Shown: positions 1-9,275, numbered from the stretch's first letter. The stretch: 64,000 bases of DNA from Brachyspira hampsonii 30446 (GCF_000316195.1 NZ_JH994110.1:454728-518727), one strand, 5' to 3'. Notes: a model not told the origin generated them from the letters alone. Numbers and translations: made by a program.

Positions 1-1
1 A

Positions 2-865
2 CCAGGTCATGAAATTGCAGGTAAAGTTGTGGCGGTAGGTAAGAATGTTACTAAGTTTAAAATAGGCGATTATGCAGGAGTAGGCTGTATGGTAAACTCA
101 TGCGGAGAATGTGAAGCATGTAAGAGAAGCCATGAGCAATTTTGCGAAAGAGGTCAGACAGTTCTGACTTATGACTGTAAAGATCATTTTCACAATGATG
201 AGCCTACTTACGGCGGATATTCTAATAATATAGTAGTAAGCGAAAAATTTGCTATTACTGTACCAAAAGATGCCCCAATGGAAAAAGTTGCTCCATTACT
301 ATGTGCAGGTATTACAACTTATTCCCCTTTAAAATTTTCTGGTGTTAAAAAAGGTGATATAGTTGGAGTTGCTGGTTTCGGAGGACTTGGTTCTATGGCG
401 GTAAAATACGCTGTTAATATGGGGGCTGAAGTTTATGTATTTGCCCGTAATGATAAAAAGAAAAAAGAAGCTTTGGAAATGGGGGTAAAAGATTTATTTA
501 CTTCTACAAAAGATGTCCCTATCCGTTTTGATTTAATTATATCAACTATACCTACAGGATATAATGTTAATGATTATGTTGATTTACTTAAATACGGCGG
601 AGAAATGGCTATTGTAGGACTTCCTCCTGCTGAATTAAAACAAAGCATAGATTTAGCTAGATTAATATTTTCAGGCGGAAAAAAAGTTTACGGCTCTATG
701 ATAGGAGGTATTAAAGAAACTCAGGAGATGCTTGATTTCTCTTTAAAACATAAAATATATCCGGAAACAGAAATCATATCAGCAAATCAAATTGATGAGG
801 CATACAATAAACTTACAACAGGTAAGGCAAAATTCAGATATGTAATTGATATGAAAACTCTCTAA
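2..865 (+). CDS. Zinc-dependent alcohol dehydrogenase (YahK/CAD-like), 5' truncated
   Basis: The reading frame is open from base 2 and has no start in the window, so the N-terminus lies upstream. The first residues seen are PGHE, the catalytic-zinc Glu/His motif of medium-chain dehydrogenases. A structural-zinc loop follows with cysteines in the pattern CGECEACKRSHEQFC, and then a Rossmann nucleotide-binding motif GVAGFGGLGSMAV. This layout fits the cinnamyl-alcohol dehydrogenase/YahK branch, which reduces aldehydes to alcohols, usually with NADPH. The real substrate cannot be read from the sequence. A GTG at 29 is internal, not a start. A terminator follows at 907. Confidence 0.9.
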   Translation, partial: PGHEIAGKVVAVGKNVTKFKIGDYAGVGCMVNSCGECEACKRSHEQFCERGQTVLTYDCKDHFHNDEPTYGGYSNNIVVSEKFAITVPKDAPMEKVAPLLCAGITTYSPLKFSGVKKGDIVGVAGFGGLGSMAVKYAVNMGAEVYVFARNDKKKKEALEMGVKDLFTSTKDVPIRFDLIISTIPTGYNVNDYVDLLKYGGEMAIVGLPPAELKQSIDLARLIFSGGKKVYGSMIGGIKETQEMLDFSLKHKIYPETEIISANQIDEAYNKLTTGKAKFRYVIDMKTL

Positions 866-906
866 TAAATAATAAAAATATTTCGTTTATTATTTTTATA
901 AAATTT

Positions 907-939
907 GAGGCAGCATTAAAAATATGCTGTCTCTTTTTG
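907..939 (+). terminator. Intrinsic terminator of the alcohol dehydrogenase gene
   Basis: A 10-bp stem (GAGGCAGCAT at 907-916 with ATGCTGTCTC at 924-933, one G-U pair) is followed directly by TTTTTG. Confidence 0.85.
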
Positions 940-1011
940 TATAATGAAAAATTATCATATTTTATTATAATAAGCTCATATCTTTTTATATACATCTCAA
1001 TATCCTAAATA

Positions 1012-1039
1012 TTGACAGACAAAAAATATAAGTTATAAT
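1012..1039 (+). promoter_or_regulatory. Promoter for the 1061 gene
   Basis: TTGACA at 1012-1017 and TATAAT at 1034-1039 are separated by 16 bp, both perfect matches to the housekeeping consensus. They lie about 20 bp upstream of the GGAGG ribosome site. Confidence 0.8.
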
Positions 1040-1060
1040 GTCCAAATCTATGGAGGTTGT

Positions 1061-1444
1061 ATGATATTAGACGAAGTAAAAAAATACTTTGACATGGTAA
1101 AGTATGCTGAATTAAAAGCTCTTTATGAAGATGATTTTCAATTTGAAGTTTTAAAAAATAGAGAAGAATTGGAAAATCATATATATGATTTAGATAATTA
1201 TGAAAAAGATAGAATCAGAAATGCTGTGTCAAATGAATTAAAAAATAATAATGAAATAGTTTTTTATACTTCCGAAAGTGTGGGAGAAGTATATTCAAGT
1301 GTTGAAGATTTTTTGGTTTATCTTCTTAATGAAATCTTATATCAAAAATTATTAGTAAAAAGCGAAAGAAAAACATTATCTAATAATTTTATGGAATTAG
1401 AAATCAGCATAAAAAAACTGCTTATATTAATTTGGACTAGATAA
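1061..1444 (+). CDS. Hypothetical protein, 127 aa
   Basis: I do not recognise a family. The protein is charged and predicted mostly helical, without a signal peptide or membrane segment, so it is probably cytoplasmic. The start is firm: ATG at 1061 sits five bases after a GGAGG site and just downstream of a consensus promoter. The next gene begins 15-21 bp after its stop, so the two are probably co-transcribed. Confidence 0.75.
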   Translation: MILDEVKKYFDMVKYAELKALYEDDFQFEVLKNREELENHIYDLDNYEKDRIRNAVSNELKNNNEIVFYTSESVGEVYSSVEDFLVYLLNEILYQKLLVKSERKTLSNNFMELEISIKKLLILIWTR

Positions 1445-1465
1445 AAAATACAGAGGCTTATGATT

Positions 1466-2116
1466 ATGAAAAAAGTTTATATTTTATTGTTTTTAAGTTT
1501 TATATTTATTTCCTGCTATTCACCTGCAAAATCATATTTTAATATATTATCAGCAAATAAAGAAAATGATAGTATAAAAGTGATAGTAGAAGCTAAAAAA
1601 TCAGGCAGACAATCAGAAAATATATTTTTAGTTTCTCAATTTTTAAATGATAATGATGTTATAGTTAATACTTCTATGTCTCAAATAGGTCCTATGATGT
1701 TTGATGCCGGAAAATATGAGTTTAATGTGCCATTTCCTACAAATAGTTTTACTAAATATACAAACTTTATCGAAGAAATTCAGCCTGAAAAAGCTCAAAG
1801 AATTGCAAACAGCGGTGGATTTGGAAGCAGTTTCTTTACATATATGATGCTTATGAGCATGATGGATAATAGAAGACCTGTATATTATGATGATTATGGT
1901 CAAAGAAGAACTATTAATAGAGATTACTATGATGACCGATATACTAGAACTGCAACAAGAAGAAGCATATTTAATAATTCAAGTACTTCAGCGAAAAAAA
2001 CAACTGTAGATAATAATAATTCTACTAGCAAAAGAAGAACATTATTTAAACCTAGTTCAGGAAGTTCTACAAGAAAACAATCTACTTTTAGAAGATCTTC
2101 CACTAGAAGAAGATAA
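1466..2116 (+). CDS. Lipoprotein with a basic Ser/Thr/Arg-rich C-terminal tail
   Basis: The N-terminus MKKVYILLFLSFIFISC is a signal peptide ending in a lipobox-like ISC, so the mature protein should be lipid-anchored. I chose the ATG at 1466 over the one at 1460 because AGAGG at 1452-1456 is only three bases from the first but nine from the second. The middle region carries Met- and Tyr-rich stretches. The last ~40 residues are low in complexity and very basic (ends TFRRSSTRRR), which suggests binding to an anionic partner such as peptidoglycan, nucleic acid or lipid. That role is inference. No family was recognised. Confidence 0.75.
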   Translation: MKKVYILLFLSFIFISCYSPAKSYFNILSANKENDSIKVIVEAKKSGRQSENIFLVSQFLNDNDVIVNTSMSQIGPMMFDAGKYEFNVPFPTNSFTKYTNFIEEIQPEKAQRIANSGGFGSSFFTYMMLMSMMDNRRPVYYDDYGQRRTINRDYYDDRYTRTATRRSIFNNSSTSAKKTTVDNNNSTSKRRTLFKPSSGSSTRKQSTFRRSSTRRR

Positions 2117-2491
2117 TAAAATTTATAGTATAAAATATTAAAATTTTACAAATAATACATTTTTTATATTGACTTTATTTTTGAAGAATATAATATTACT
2201 ACTTACTTATAATCATATAGAAATTTATATGAAATTACTGCTGTTTTATTATAATATAAATTTGATATTATCGCTGTAATATATAATTTTTATCCATTGC
2301 TTATGAGAAATGATTAAATCTATTTTGATTTATAAAAAATATAATCTTATTCATTGTATTTTTTGATGCTTTTATACTTTTTAAACTTTTTTCTATAAAA
2401 AATAAAATAATAAAAAAGTTATATATTTGTTTTTAAGAATAATATATTTCAATACTCATTTTTTATTATAAAAATATACTAGAGGACAATT
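2117..2491. other. AT-rich intergenic region, 375 bp
   Basis: No gene, repeat or tRNA was seen here. A weak promoter-like pair (TTGACT at 2169-2174 and TATAAT at 2189-2194) has a short 14-bp spacer and is about 300 bp upstream of the next gene, so its meaning is unclear. Confidence 0.4.
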
Positions 2492-3877
2492 ATGGAAAAG
2501 AACAAGATGTTAGAGCTTACTGAAGGCAATGTCAGCAAAGGACTTATAAAGTTAGTTATACCTATGATATTAGGAAACCTACTAAATATTGCATATAATA
2601 TAGTTGATACTATATGGATAGGTCAGATGGTAGGTCCTAAAGGGCTTGGTGCTATTGCGGTAAGTTTCCCAATTATATTAATACTTATGGCTATAGCTTC
2701 AGGTGTTACAGTAGCTTCTAATGTTTTAATAGGACAGTATTTCGGTGCAAATGATCATAATTCTGTAATATATGTTTCCAGAGTTTCAACTACTATAAGT
2801 TTAGTAACTTCTTTGGCATTGGCAATCATAGGGTATATATTTGCTCCTTATATGATGCGTTTTTTAAATACCGCAGATAGTATAATGGAATATTCTGTAA
2901 GTTATTTTAGAATAAGCATGATAGGTTTTCCATTTATGTTTTATTATTTTTTAGTATCTGCTTTGCTTAGAGGAATAGGCGATACTGTAAGACCTTTAAT
3001 ATTTTTAGCTATTGCATCAATTTTAAACTTGATATTAGATCCGCTTATGATAAAAGGAATAGGACCTTTTCCTGCTATGGGACTTGATGGAGCTGCTTAT
3101 GCTACAGCTTTCTCACAATTTGTTTCTGTTGCTGTGAGTATGATATATTTAAAAATGAAAAACAGTATTGTAAAAGCTAATCCTTTTGATTTGGCATTTG
3201 ATTTCAGCATCACTAAATTAATGTTTAAAATAGGACTTCCTTTTGCTGCTATGCAGTTAATAGTATCTGTAAGCTGGTTATTTTTAAACAGGCTCATCAA
3301 TACTTACGGTGAATCTGCTTCTGCATCTGTTGCTGTATCTATGAGAGTGGATTCTTTATCGTTTCTTCCGCTTTTAGCATTATCTGCAGGTATTGCCACT
3401 ATGACAGCACAAAATATTGGGGCTGGTAAAATGGAAAGAGTAAAGGAAATATTCAAATCCGGAATAAAATTATCAGTTGGAATATCAGTATTTATGGCTC
3501 TTTTTTCTATATTATTTCCTGAGCTTATTGTAAGAATGTTTACTAAAGATATGAGTGTGTTAAAATATACTAAAAGCTATATTTATGTTGTTATGCCTTC
3601 TATAATAATGCTTGCTGTAATGTTTACGGCAAATGGGGTTATTAATGGGGCTGGTAAAACTTTTATGCTTATGCTCTTTGCTTTTTGTGCTCATATAATA
3701 ATTAGAGTACCGCTTGCATATATAATATCTCCTCAAATGGAATTATGGGGTATATGGACTGCAATGGCTATAGGGAACTTTTTTAGTATGACTTTCAGCT
3801 TGATATATTATTTTTCAAACAAGTGGAAAAAAGATGCCAATATAGCCTCTCATTCTGCAGCCGAGCATAATATATAA
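2492..3877 (+). CDS. MATE family efflux transporter (copy 1)
   Basis: A 461-residue integral membrane protein with about 12 hydrophobic segments, typical for the MATE/NorM-DinF family of cation-coupled drug and metabolite exporters. The N-terminus (LTEGNVSKGLIKLVIPMILG) matches the usual 'G.i..~l~~~~~P~~~~~l' start, and repeated family motifs such as LLRGIGDTVRPLIF and GLDGAAYATAFSQF are present. AGAGGA lies five bases before ATG 2492. A close paralogue follows at 3967. The substrate cannot be inferred. Confidence 0.9.
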   Translation: MEKNKMLELTEGNVSKGLIKLVIPMILGNLLNIAYNIVDTIWIGQMVGPKGLGAIAVSFPIILILMAIASGVTVASNVLIGQYFGANDHNSVIYVSRVSTTISLVTSLALAIIGYIFAPYMMRFLNTADSIMEYSVSYFRISMIGFPFMFYYFLVSALLRGIGDTVRPLIFLAIASILNLILDPLMIKGIGPFPAMGLDGAAYATAFSQFVSVAVSMIYLKMKNSIVKANPFDLAFDFSITKLMFKIGLPFAAMQLIVSVSWLFLNRLINTYGESASASVAVSMRVDSLSFLPLLALSAGIATMTAQNIGAGKMERVKEIFKSGIKLSVGISVFMALFSILFPELIVRMFTKDMSVLKYTKSYIYVVMPSIIMLAVMFTANGVINGAGKTFMLMLFAFCAHIIIRVPLAYIISPQMELWGIWTAMAIGNFFSMTFSLIYYFSNKWKKDANIASHSAAEHNI

Positions 3878-3890
3878 ATACTGATACTTA

Positions 3891-3917
3891 TTGACTTTTA
3901 TATATCTTTTGTATAAA
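3891..3917 (+). promoter_or_regulatory. Promoter for the second MATE gene
   Basis: TTGACT at 3891-3896 and TATAAA at 3912-3917 are spaced by 15 bp. Their position rules out the in-frame TTG at 3919 as a start codon, since that TTG would lie at or upstream of the transcription start. Confidence 0.6.
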
Positions 3918-3966
3918 ATTGCCTAATTATTTAGTATATAAAAATAATTTATGTAAATTAATAATA

Positions 3967-5373
3967 ATGATGAAAGAAAAAAATGAATTAGATTTAACAG
4001 AATGCAATGTAGCAAAAGGTCTTTTAATATTAGTTATTCCTATGGTGCTTGGCAACCTATTAAATGTGGCATACTCTACAGTTGATGCCATTTGGATAGG
4101 TCAGATAGTTGGTTCTAAAGGGCTTGCTGCTGTTGCTGTGAGTTTCCCGCTTACAATGGTTGTTACTGCTATAGCATCAGGAGTAGCAACTGCAGTAAAT
4201 GTTTTAATAGGGCAGTATTTTGGGGCAAATGATAAGGAATATGTAACATATATTTCTAAAGTGTCAACTACGGTAAGTTTAATAATCTCTTTAACTTTGG
4301 CAATATTAGGATATGTATTTGCTCCTGATTTAATGGTATTTTTAAATACTTCTGAAAGTATAATGGAAGATGCTGTAAATTATTTTAGAATAAGTATGAT
4401 AGGTTTTCCTTTTGTATTTTATTATACTTTCATTTCTGCTTTGCTTAGAGGAATAGGCGATACTGTAAGACCTTTAATATTTTTGATAATTTCTTCTGTG
4501 ATAAATATAGTTTTAGATCCTCTTATGATAAAAGGAATATACCCTTTTCCTGCTATGGGGGTCTCCGGTGCTGCTTATGCTACAGTATTTGCTCAGGCTG
4601 TATCTTTAATAGTGAGTATGATTTATTTAAAAGCAAAAAATAGTATTATAAAGGTTAATCCCATTAATTTTAAATTTGATTTGCACATAACAAAATTAAT
4701 ATTGAAAATAGGGCTTCCTTTTACTTTTATGCACTTAATATCTTCTATAAGCTGGCTATTTTTAAATAAGGTTATTAACTCTTATGGAGAATTATCTTCT
4801 GCCGCTTTTGCGGTAGCTGCTAGAATAGATGCTTTATCATTTGTACCTCTTTCTGCTATTCTTTCCGGTATAGGAACCATGGCTGCTCAAAATATAGGGG
4901 CAAATAAAATGTATAGAATTAAAGAAATATTTATTACAGGATTAAAAGTTTCTTTAACTATAGCATTAATTATGACCGCATTATGTATGCTTTTTCCTGA
5001 TTTCATTATCAAAATATTTGTACAAGATGATAATATAATGCCTTATATGAAAAGTTATATATATGCCGGTGTTCCTTCCGCAATATTAATTGCCGTTATA
5101 TTTTCAGCAAATGGTATTATTAATGCTTCAGGAAAAACTTTTATAATAATGATGTTTACTCTATTTACACATTTCTTAATAAGAATTCCTGTCGTTTATT
5201 TATTGTCTCCAAAAATAGGTTTATGGGGCGTTTGGATTTCTATGTCTGTAAGTAATTTATTTAATATGATTTTCCATTTAGCTTATTATTATTCAAACAA
5301 ATGGAAAAAGAATGCTAATATCACATTGAATTCATATTCCAAAGATGATAATGAAAATAAAATTATAAATTAA
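3967..5373 (+). CDS. MATE family efflux transporter (copy 2)
   Basis: Paralogue of the preceding gene, with high identity along its whole length (both carry LLRGIGDTVRPLIF, a PAMG.(D/S)GAAYAT block and a C-terminal YY.SNKWKK.ANI). The frame is open back to a TTG at 3919, but a promoter overlaps that site. Aligning with copy 1 (KEKNELDLTECNVAKG with EKNKMLELTEGNVSKG) places the start at ATG 3967 or 3970. No strong ribosome site is visible. It has its own promoter, so the tandem pair need not be one operon. It probably arose by gene duplication followed by divergence in substrate or regulation. Confidence 0.88.
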   Translation: MMKEKNELDLTECNVAKGLLILVIPMVLGNLLNVAYSTVDAIWIGQIVGSKGLAAVAVSFPLTMVVTAIASGVATAVNVLIGQYFGANDKEYVTYISKVSTTVSLIISLTLAILGYVFAPDLMVFLNTSESIMEDAVNYFRISMIGFPFVFYYTFISALLRGIGDTVRPLIFLIISSVINIVLDPLMIKGIYPFPAMGVSGAAYATVFAQAVSLIVSMIYLKAKNSIIKVNPINFKFDLHITKLILKIGLPFTFMHLISSISWLFLNKVINSYGELSSAAFAVAARIDALSFVPLSAILSGIGTMAAQNIGANKMYRIKEIFITGLKVSLTIALIMTALCMLFPDFIIKIFVQDDNIMPYMKSYIYAGVPSAILIAVIFSANGIINASGKTFIIMMFTLFTHFLIRIPVVYLLSPKIGLWGVWISMSVSNLFNMIFHLAYYYSNKWKKNANITLNSYSKDDNENKIIN

Positions 5374-5380
5374 AAAAATA

Positions 5381-5591
5381 CTTGGGCGGGTGCTTATAAA
5401 TTCTTATTAAGCTGTAAATATGATAAATATAAAAAATCAAAATAAAGCCTTAAATTTTAAAGGGCGGGGTATGTAAATAAAGTTTTAAACTTAATTACAT
5501 CTGCCCACCCCTTAGGCTTTCAATATTATTAAGTTATTTCTACATTATTTTTCTTTTTTGTTTTCAGCTGTTTTTTTTGCTTCCCACCCAG
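5381..5591 (+). repeat. Type-2 GC-rich interspersed repeat, copy a (211 bp)
   Basis: The element begins CTTGGGCGGGTGC and ends GCTTCCCACCCAG, an imperfect 13-bp terminal inverted repeat that stands out in this AT-rich DNA. Nested inside are AAAGCC.../...GGCTTT arms and a central hairpin (AGGGCGGGGTATGTAA at 5461-5476 with TTACATCTGCCCACCCCT at 5494-5511). It has no ORF. Other copies are at 5727, 21084, 33840 and 34182. Confidence 0.85.
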
Positions 5592-5616
5592 AATTTTTTA
5601 AGTTGTTATGCATCAA

Positions 5617-5706
5617 TACCGCACGCAGAGTAAAATTTAAAATATGTGCATATTGAAAATTGTAATTTAAATTATATAAAAACATTCATACACCGTGCGT
5701 TAAATA
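5617..5706 (-). repeat. Type-1 interspersed repeat (~90 bp)
   Basis: It runs from ACCGCACGCAGAGTAAAATT to CCGTGCGTTAAAT, with an AT-rich interior. The CGCACG/CGTGC ends form a short subterminal inverted repeat. It sits between two type-2 elements, and the same alternation is seen in the other two clusters. Confidence 0.8.
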
Positions 5707-5726
5707 AATTATGAATTAAAATATAA

Positions 5727-5822
5727 CTTGGACGGGTGCTTACAAATTCTTATTAAGCTGTAAATATGATAAATATAAAAAATCAAAATAAAGCTATAAA
5801 TTTTAAAAGGCAGGGTATGTAA
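5727..5822 (+). repeat. Type-2 repeat, left half only (copy b)
   Basis: About 96 bp nearly identical (about six differences) to the left half of copy a, from CTTGGACGGGTGC to GTATGTAA. It stops where the ModA-like coding sequence begins, so it is a truncated copy fused to the 3' end of that gene. Confidence 0.85.
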
Positions 5823-6579
5823 TAATACCAAAACCATAATCTTTTAATATATTAATACTTTCTTCTGAACATAAGTAGTCAATGAAATCTCTTGCTTCTT
5901 TCTCTTTTAAAGATTTTTTCAATACAGCAATGCTATAAATTATTTCTGTATGACTTTTATTTTCAGCAGCTATTTTTAAATCATTATTAAGCATAGCTTC
6001 TGTTATATAAACTATACCGCATTCTATTTTATCATTTTTTACTAAGTCAATTACTTCTCTTGTGTCTTTTCCAAATATAATTTTATCTGAAATAATATCA
6101 TATATTCCTAAATTATTTAATGTTTCCTCTGTGTATCGTCCTATAGGGGAAGTCATAGATTCTCCTATAGCTATCTTATTTATATAATCATTAGTTAAAT
6201 CATAAAAAGAATTAATATTTATATTCAAATCTTTAGGGATAACTAAAACTATTTCATTTTTAACTATATTGGTGATACTGTCATTATATAAAAGATTCAT
6301 ATCTTTTAGCATATTCATTTCATAAAGAGAAGATGAAAAATATAAATCAGCATAATTACCTGATTGTATTTGTTCTCTTAGTCTTCCTGATGAATCAAAT
6401 GAACATCCTATTTTTTCACCTGTTTCTTTTTTATAGTTAGTACATATTTCAATTAATGGATTCATCAAACTAGAAGAAGCAAATATAATAATATCATCTT
6501 TTTCTTCTTTTGTTTTTGAACATGAGAATAATAATATTGATATAATGAAATATAAAATAATGCTTATTTTGTTATTCAT
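5803..6579 (-). CDS. ModA-like molybdate/anion-binding lipoprotein (orphan)
   Basis: A 258-residue periplasmic binding protein of the ModA family. The signal IILYFIISILLFSC ends in a lipobox, so it should be a lipid-anchored receptor. Family signatures are IIIFASSSLMNPL near residue 34, the substrate-binding SFDSSGRLREQIQSG followed by ADLYFSSS, and a late GIVYITEA motif. ModA captures molybdate or tungstate for an ABC importer, but no modB or modC gene lies nearby. The last five codons (TYPAF) and the stop lie inside a type-2 repeat, so the repeat rewrote the extreme C-terminus after the conserved KDYGFG. Related sulfate or other oxyanion binding is possible. Confidence 0.8.
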   Translation of the reverse strand: MNNKISIILYFIISILLFSCSKTKEEKDDIIIFASSSLMNPLIEICTNYKKETGEKIGCSFDSSGRLREQIQSGNYADLYFSSSLYEMNMLKDMNLLYNDSITNIVKNEIVLVIPKDLNININSFYDLTNDYINKIAIGESMTSPIGRYTEETLNNLGIYDIISDKIIFGKDTREVIDLVKNDKIECGIVYITEAMLNNDLKIAAENKSHTEIIYSIAVLKKSLKEKEARDFIDYLCSEESINILKDYGFGIITYPAF

Positions 6580-6776
6580 AAAAATTTTCCATTAGTAATA
6601 TATATTCTATATTAAATATATATAAAATATAAAATTAGTCTATATTTTTTATTTATATTAAATGAAATATGATTTTTTATTTATGTATATAACTTTTAAA
6701 AATATTTTGCTTATTGCGTAAGCTTTGCAGTATATATGTATTATTTATTATTATAATTTTATTATAGTAAAATGAA

Positions 6777-8084
6777 TTATATATGCTTTATAATCCACTC
6801 ATACCTTTTTTTTAGTTCCCGCTCTTCGCCTATATCTACAGGCTCATAATACTCTTTTTTTATACCATGTTCTAAATAGTCCTGCTTTACTATATGATAA
6901 GGATAATCATGAGGATATTTATATTCTTCATCGCTTTTTTTATCGAATGAGGCAGAATGATTATCTTTTAAATAGTTAGGTATAGAATATAGCTCTCCGT
7001 TTCTTATGTCTCTTATGGCTTTATTAATGGCATTATAAGCTGAATTTGATTTAGGACATAATGCTAAATAAATAGTAACTTCAGCTAATGGAATTCTTCC
7101 TTCAGGCATACCTATGAAATCAACAATACTTACAAGAGAAGAAGCAATATTCATAGCATTAGGCTCAGCAAGCCCTATATCTTCAGAAGCTAATATGCAT
7201 AATCTTCTTGCTATATATCTAGGATCTTCTCCGGCTTCAAGCATTCTAGCTAAATAGTAAATTGCGGCATTAGGATCGCTTCCCCTTACGCTTTTTATAA
7301 ATGCACTTATAGTATTGTAATGCTCATCTTCATCAAAAGTTATTGACTGCTTGCTTGTAACATCTCTAACTATTTCTTCTGTAATGGTGAGTTTTTCTTT
7401 AGTTTCATCAATTTGAGTTGCTAAATATGATGCCTCAAGATATGTAAAAGCTTTTCTTACATCGCCATGAGAATAACGGACTATTAAATTAACTGCCTCA
7501 TCTTCAACATCAACATCATCTTCGCCTAAACCTCTTTTGTCAGTAATAGCTTTTAATACGGCTTCTCTTATATCATTATCATCGAGATTTCTAAACTCAA
7601 AAAGCATTATTCTGGAAAGAAGAGCATTATTTAGATAAAAGTACGGATTTAATGTGGTGCTTCCTATAAGTATAACAGCTCCGTTTTCAACTGCCGGAAG
7701 CAAAGCATCTTGCTGACTTTTATTGAATCTATGTATTTCATCTATAAAAAGAATAGTCTTTTTTCTGTTTTCTAAATTTTTTTCTGCCTTTTTTATAGCT
7801 TCTCTTATTTCAGAAACATTTGAAAGTACAGCATTTAGTTTAATATATTCGCTTTTAGTTTTTTTAGCTATAATTGATGCTACAGTAGATTTACCTACAC
7901 CGGGAGGACCAAAGAAAACCATAGATGTTATTTTATCATTATCTATCATTTTCCTTAAAGTTTTATTTTTATCTAGTATATGATGCTGCCCGAAAATTTC
8001 TTCTATAGTAAGAGGACGCATTCTTTCAGCCATAGGTCTGAAATTATTAATGTCCTCTTCAAAATCAAACATTGAGTTTTTCAA
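6777..8084 (-). CDS. rarA: Replication-associated recombination protein A (RarA/MgsA)
   Basis: A 435-residue AAA+ ATPase related to clamp-loader subunits that acts at stalled replication forks. Walker A is GPPGVGKST near residue 59, Walker B is FIDEIHRFNKSQQDALL, and sensor 1 is GSTTLNPYF. The C-terminal tetramerisation part has the typical SIRGSDPNAAIYYLARMLEAG-like and EDIGLA blocks. The best start is TTG at 8084, six bases after GAGG. An ATG at 8072 lacks a correctly placed ribosome site. Either start overlaps the upstream gene's 3' end (20 bp for the TTG), so the two are translationally coupled. Confidence 0.93.
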   Translation of the reverse strand: MKNSMFDFEEDINNFRPMAERMRPLTIEEIFGQHHILDKNKTLRKMIDNDKITSMVFFGPPGVGKSTVASIIAKKTKSEYIKLNAVLSNVSEIREAIKKAEKNLENRKKTILFIDEIHRFNKSQQDALLPAVENGAVILIGSTTLNPYFYLNNALLSRIMLFEFRNLDDNDIREAVLKAITDKRGLGEDDVDVEDEAVNLIVRYSHGDVRKAFTYLEASYLATQIDETKEKLTITEEIVRDVTSKQSITFDEDEHYNTISAFIKSVRGSDPNAAIYYLARMLEAGEDPRYIARRLCILASEDIGLAEPNAMNIASSLVSIVDFIGMPEGRIPLAEVTIYLALCPKSNSAYNAINKAIRDIRNGELYSIPNYLKDNHSASFDKKSDEEYKYPHDYPYHIVKQDYLEHGIKKEYYEPVDIGEERELKKRYEWIIKHI

Positions 8085-9057
8085 TATGTTCCTCTACAAG
8101 CGGTATATAATTCATAATATTTTCTATTCTTTCTTTGATTTCGTACTCAAGCAAATCAGCTATTGATATATAATCTTCATTTGCAAAGGCATCTAAAACA
8201 TTATTCATCATTTCATTAAAATCATTGATGGCATCTGTAAGAGCAACAGAATTCAAAGAAATCTGAGAATAATCTATAGAATAAATAGAAGCTACATTTG
8301 AAAGTATGCTGAATGCATAACTTACTATACGCGAAAATTTTTCTGCATATATAAAAGCCTCTTTATCATTTCCAGACTGAAGTTTATTGACAATGGAATC
8401 CAATACATCTAGTATTAGCGGTAAGAATTTAGGCAGACTTCCCACTTTATATAGAGCATTGCTGCTTGTTATATTCCCAGCAAAAAGGAATATAGTATTT
8501 ATTTTAGCCTCCTCTATAACAATGTACATAGTAGGAAGCATTTTTTCACTTAAAAAAGGCTTAAATTCATTATTAAAAAACTCATTAAATTTATCTATAT
8601 TATCTGATGCATTATTAAACTTTTCCAATTTTACTTCAAGCATTTTTAGTATATGAATAATTCCGTAGGATTCTAAACTCATATTAAATAGAAATATAGT
8701 TCTAGGTATGGAATCCAACACCCAATACATACCATCTTTTAAATCTTCTATATCTTTACTGCTTACTGAATCGGTATTCAATACTTTTTCTATATATTCA
8801 GCAATAGACATAATAGAATATAGAGAATATTCAGCCTGACTCAATGCCTCTACTTCTATTTTTTGTATATTTTCTATTGGTATAGTTTCATATTCTTCGT
8901 CTATATACGGCTGCATTTCTTTATTATCTATAATAACTTTATTGATTAAAAAGTCATTAGAATTGCACCAACTTTCTATAGGTTTTAATATTTCATAAGC
9001 ATTAGTTTCATTCTCAAGTATTACTGATAATTCCTTTCCGTTAATAAAAATTTTCAT
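8065..9057 (-). CDS. Hypothetical protein co-transcribed with rarA, 330 aa
   Basis: No family was recognised. There is no signal peptide or membrane segment, and the protein is acidic and mostly helical after an N-terminal beta-rich stretch (MKIFINGKELSVILENET) that resembles a small ubiquitin-like or FHA-like strand pattern only vaguely. Its 3' end overlaps rarA by 20 bp, so both are read from one message. A candidate promoter lies at 9074-9101. Its tight coupling to a fork-repair ATPase is the only hint of function. Confidence 0.7.
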   Translation of the reverse strand: MKIFINGKELSVILENETNAYEILKPIESWCNSNDFLINKVIIDNKEMQPYIDEEYETIPIENIQKIEVEALSQAEYSLYSIMSIAEYIEKVLNTDSVSSKDIEDLKDGMYWVLDSIPRTIFLFNMSLESYGIIHILKMLEVKLEKFNNASDNIDKFNEFFNNEFKPFLSEKMLPTMYIVIEEAKINTIFLFAGNITSSNALYKVGSLPKFLPLILDVLDSIVNKLQSGNDKEAFIYAEKFSRIVSYAFSILSNVASIYSIDYSQISLNSVALTDAINDFNEMMNNVLDAFANEDYISIADLLEYEIKERIENIMNYIPLVEEHIEKLNV

Positions 9058-9073
9058 AATTTTTGCACCATAA

Positions 9074-9101
9074 TTTATATTTAAAAGTTCTATATTGTAA
9101 A
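9074..9101 (-). promoter_or_regulatory. Candidate promoter of the 330-aa gene and rarA
   Basis: On the minus strand, TTTACA (9101-9096) and TATAAA (9079-9074) are 16 bp apart, just upstream of the start at 9057. Confidence 0.4.
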
Positions 9102-9206
9102 TAATATTCGGATTTTATCAGCTATTAATGATTACTTTTTAGCGGTTATTCAATTAAAAAATATCTAAATATTTTTTAGAAAAACTATAAAAATATAAAA
9201 AAATTA

Positions 9207-9234
9207 TTGACGATATGAAAATAATTATTATATT
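9207..9234 (+). promoter_or_regulatory. Candidate promoter of the chemoreceptor gene at 9276
   Basis: TTGACG (9207-9212) and TATATT (9229-9234) are 16 bp apart. GGAG lies at 9266-9269, six bases before ATG 9276. Confidence 0.45.
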
Positions 9235-9275
9235 CAAAGCGTTGGTAATTTTTCATAAAATATATGGAGTAATGG

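Noticed and set aside
3919-3966. TTG 3919 as start of the second MATE gene
   Set aside because: It overlaps the promoter region, and the paralogue aligns from ATG 3967.
6709-6723. Small hairpin GCTTATTGCGTAAGC downstream of rarA
   Set aside because: Only a 5-bp stem and no good T-run on the minus strand, so not called as a terminator.
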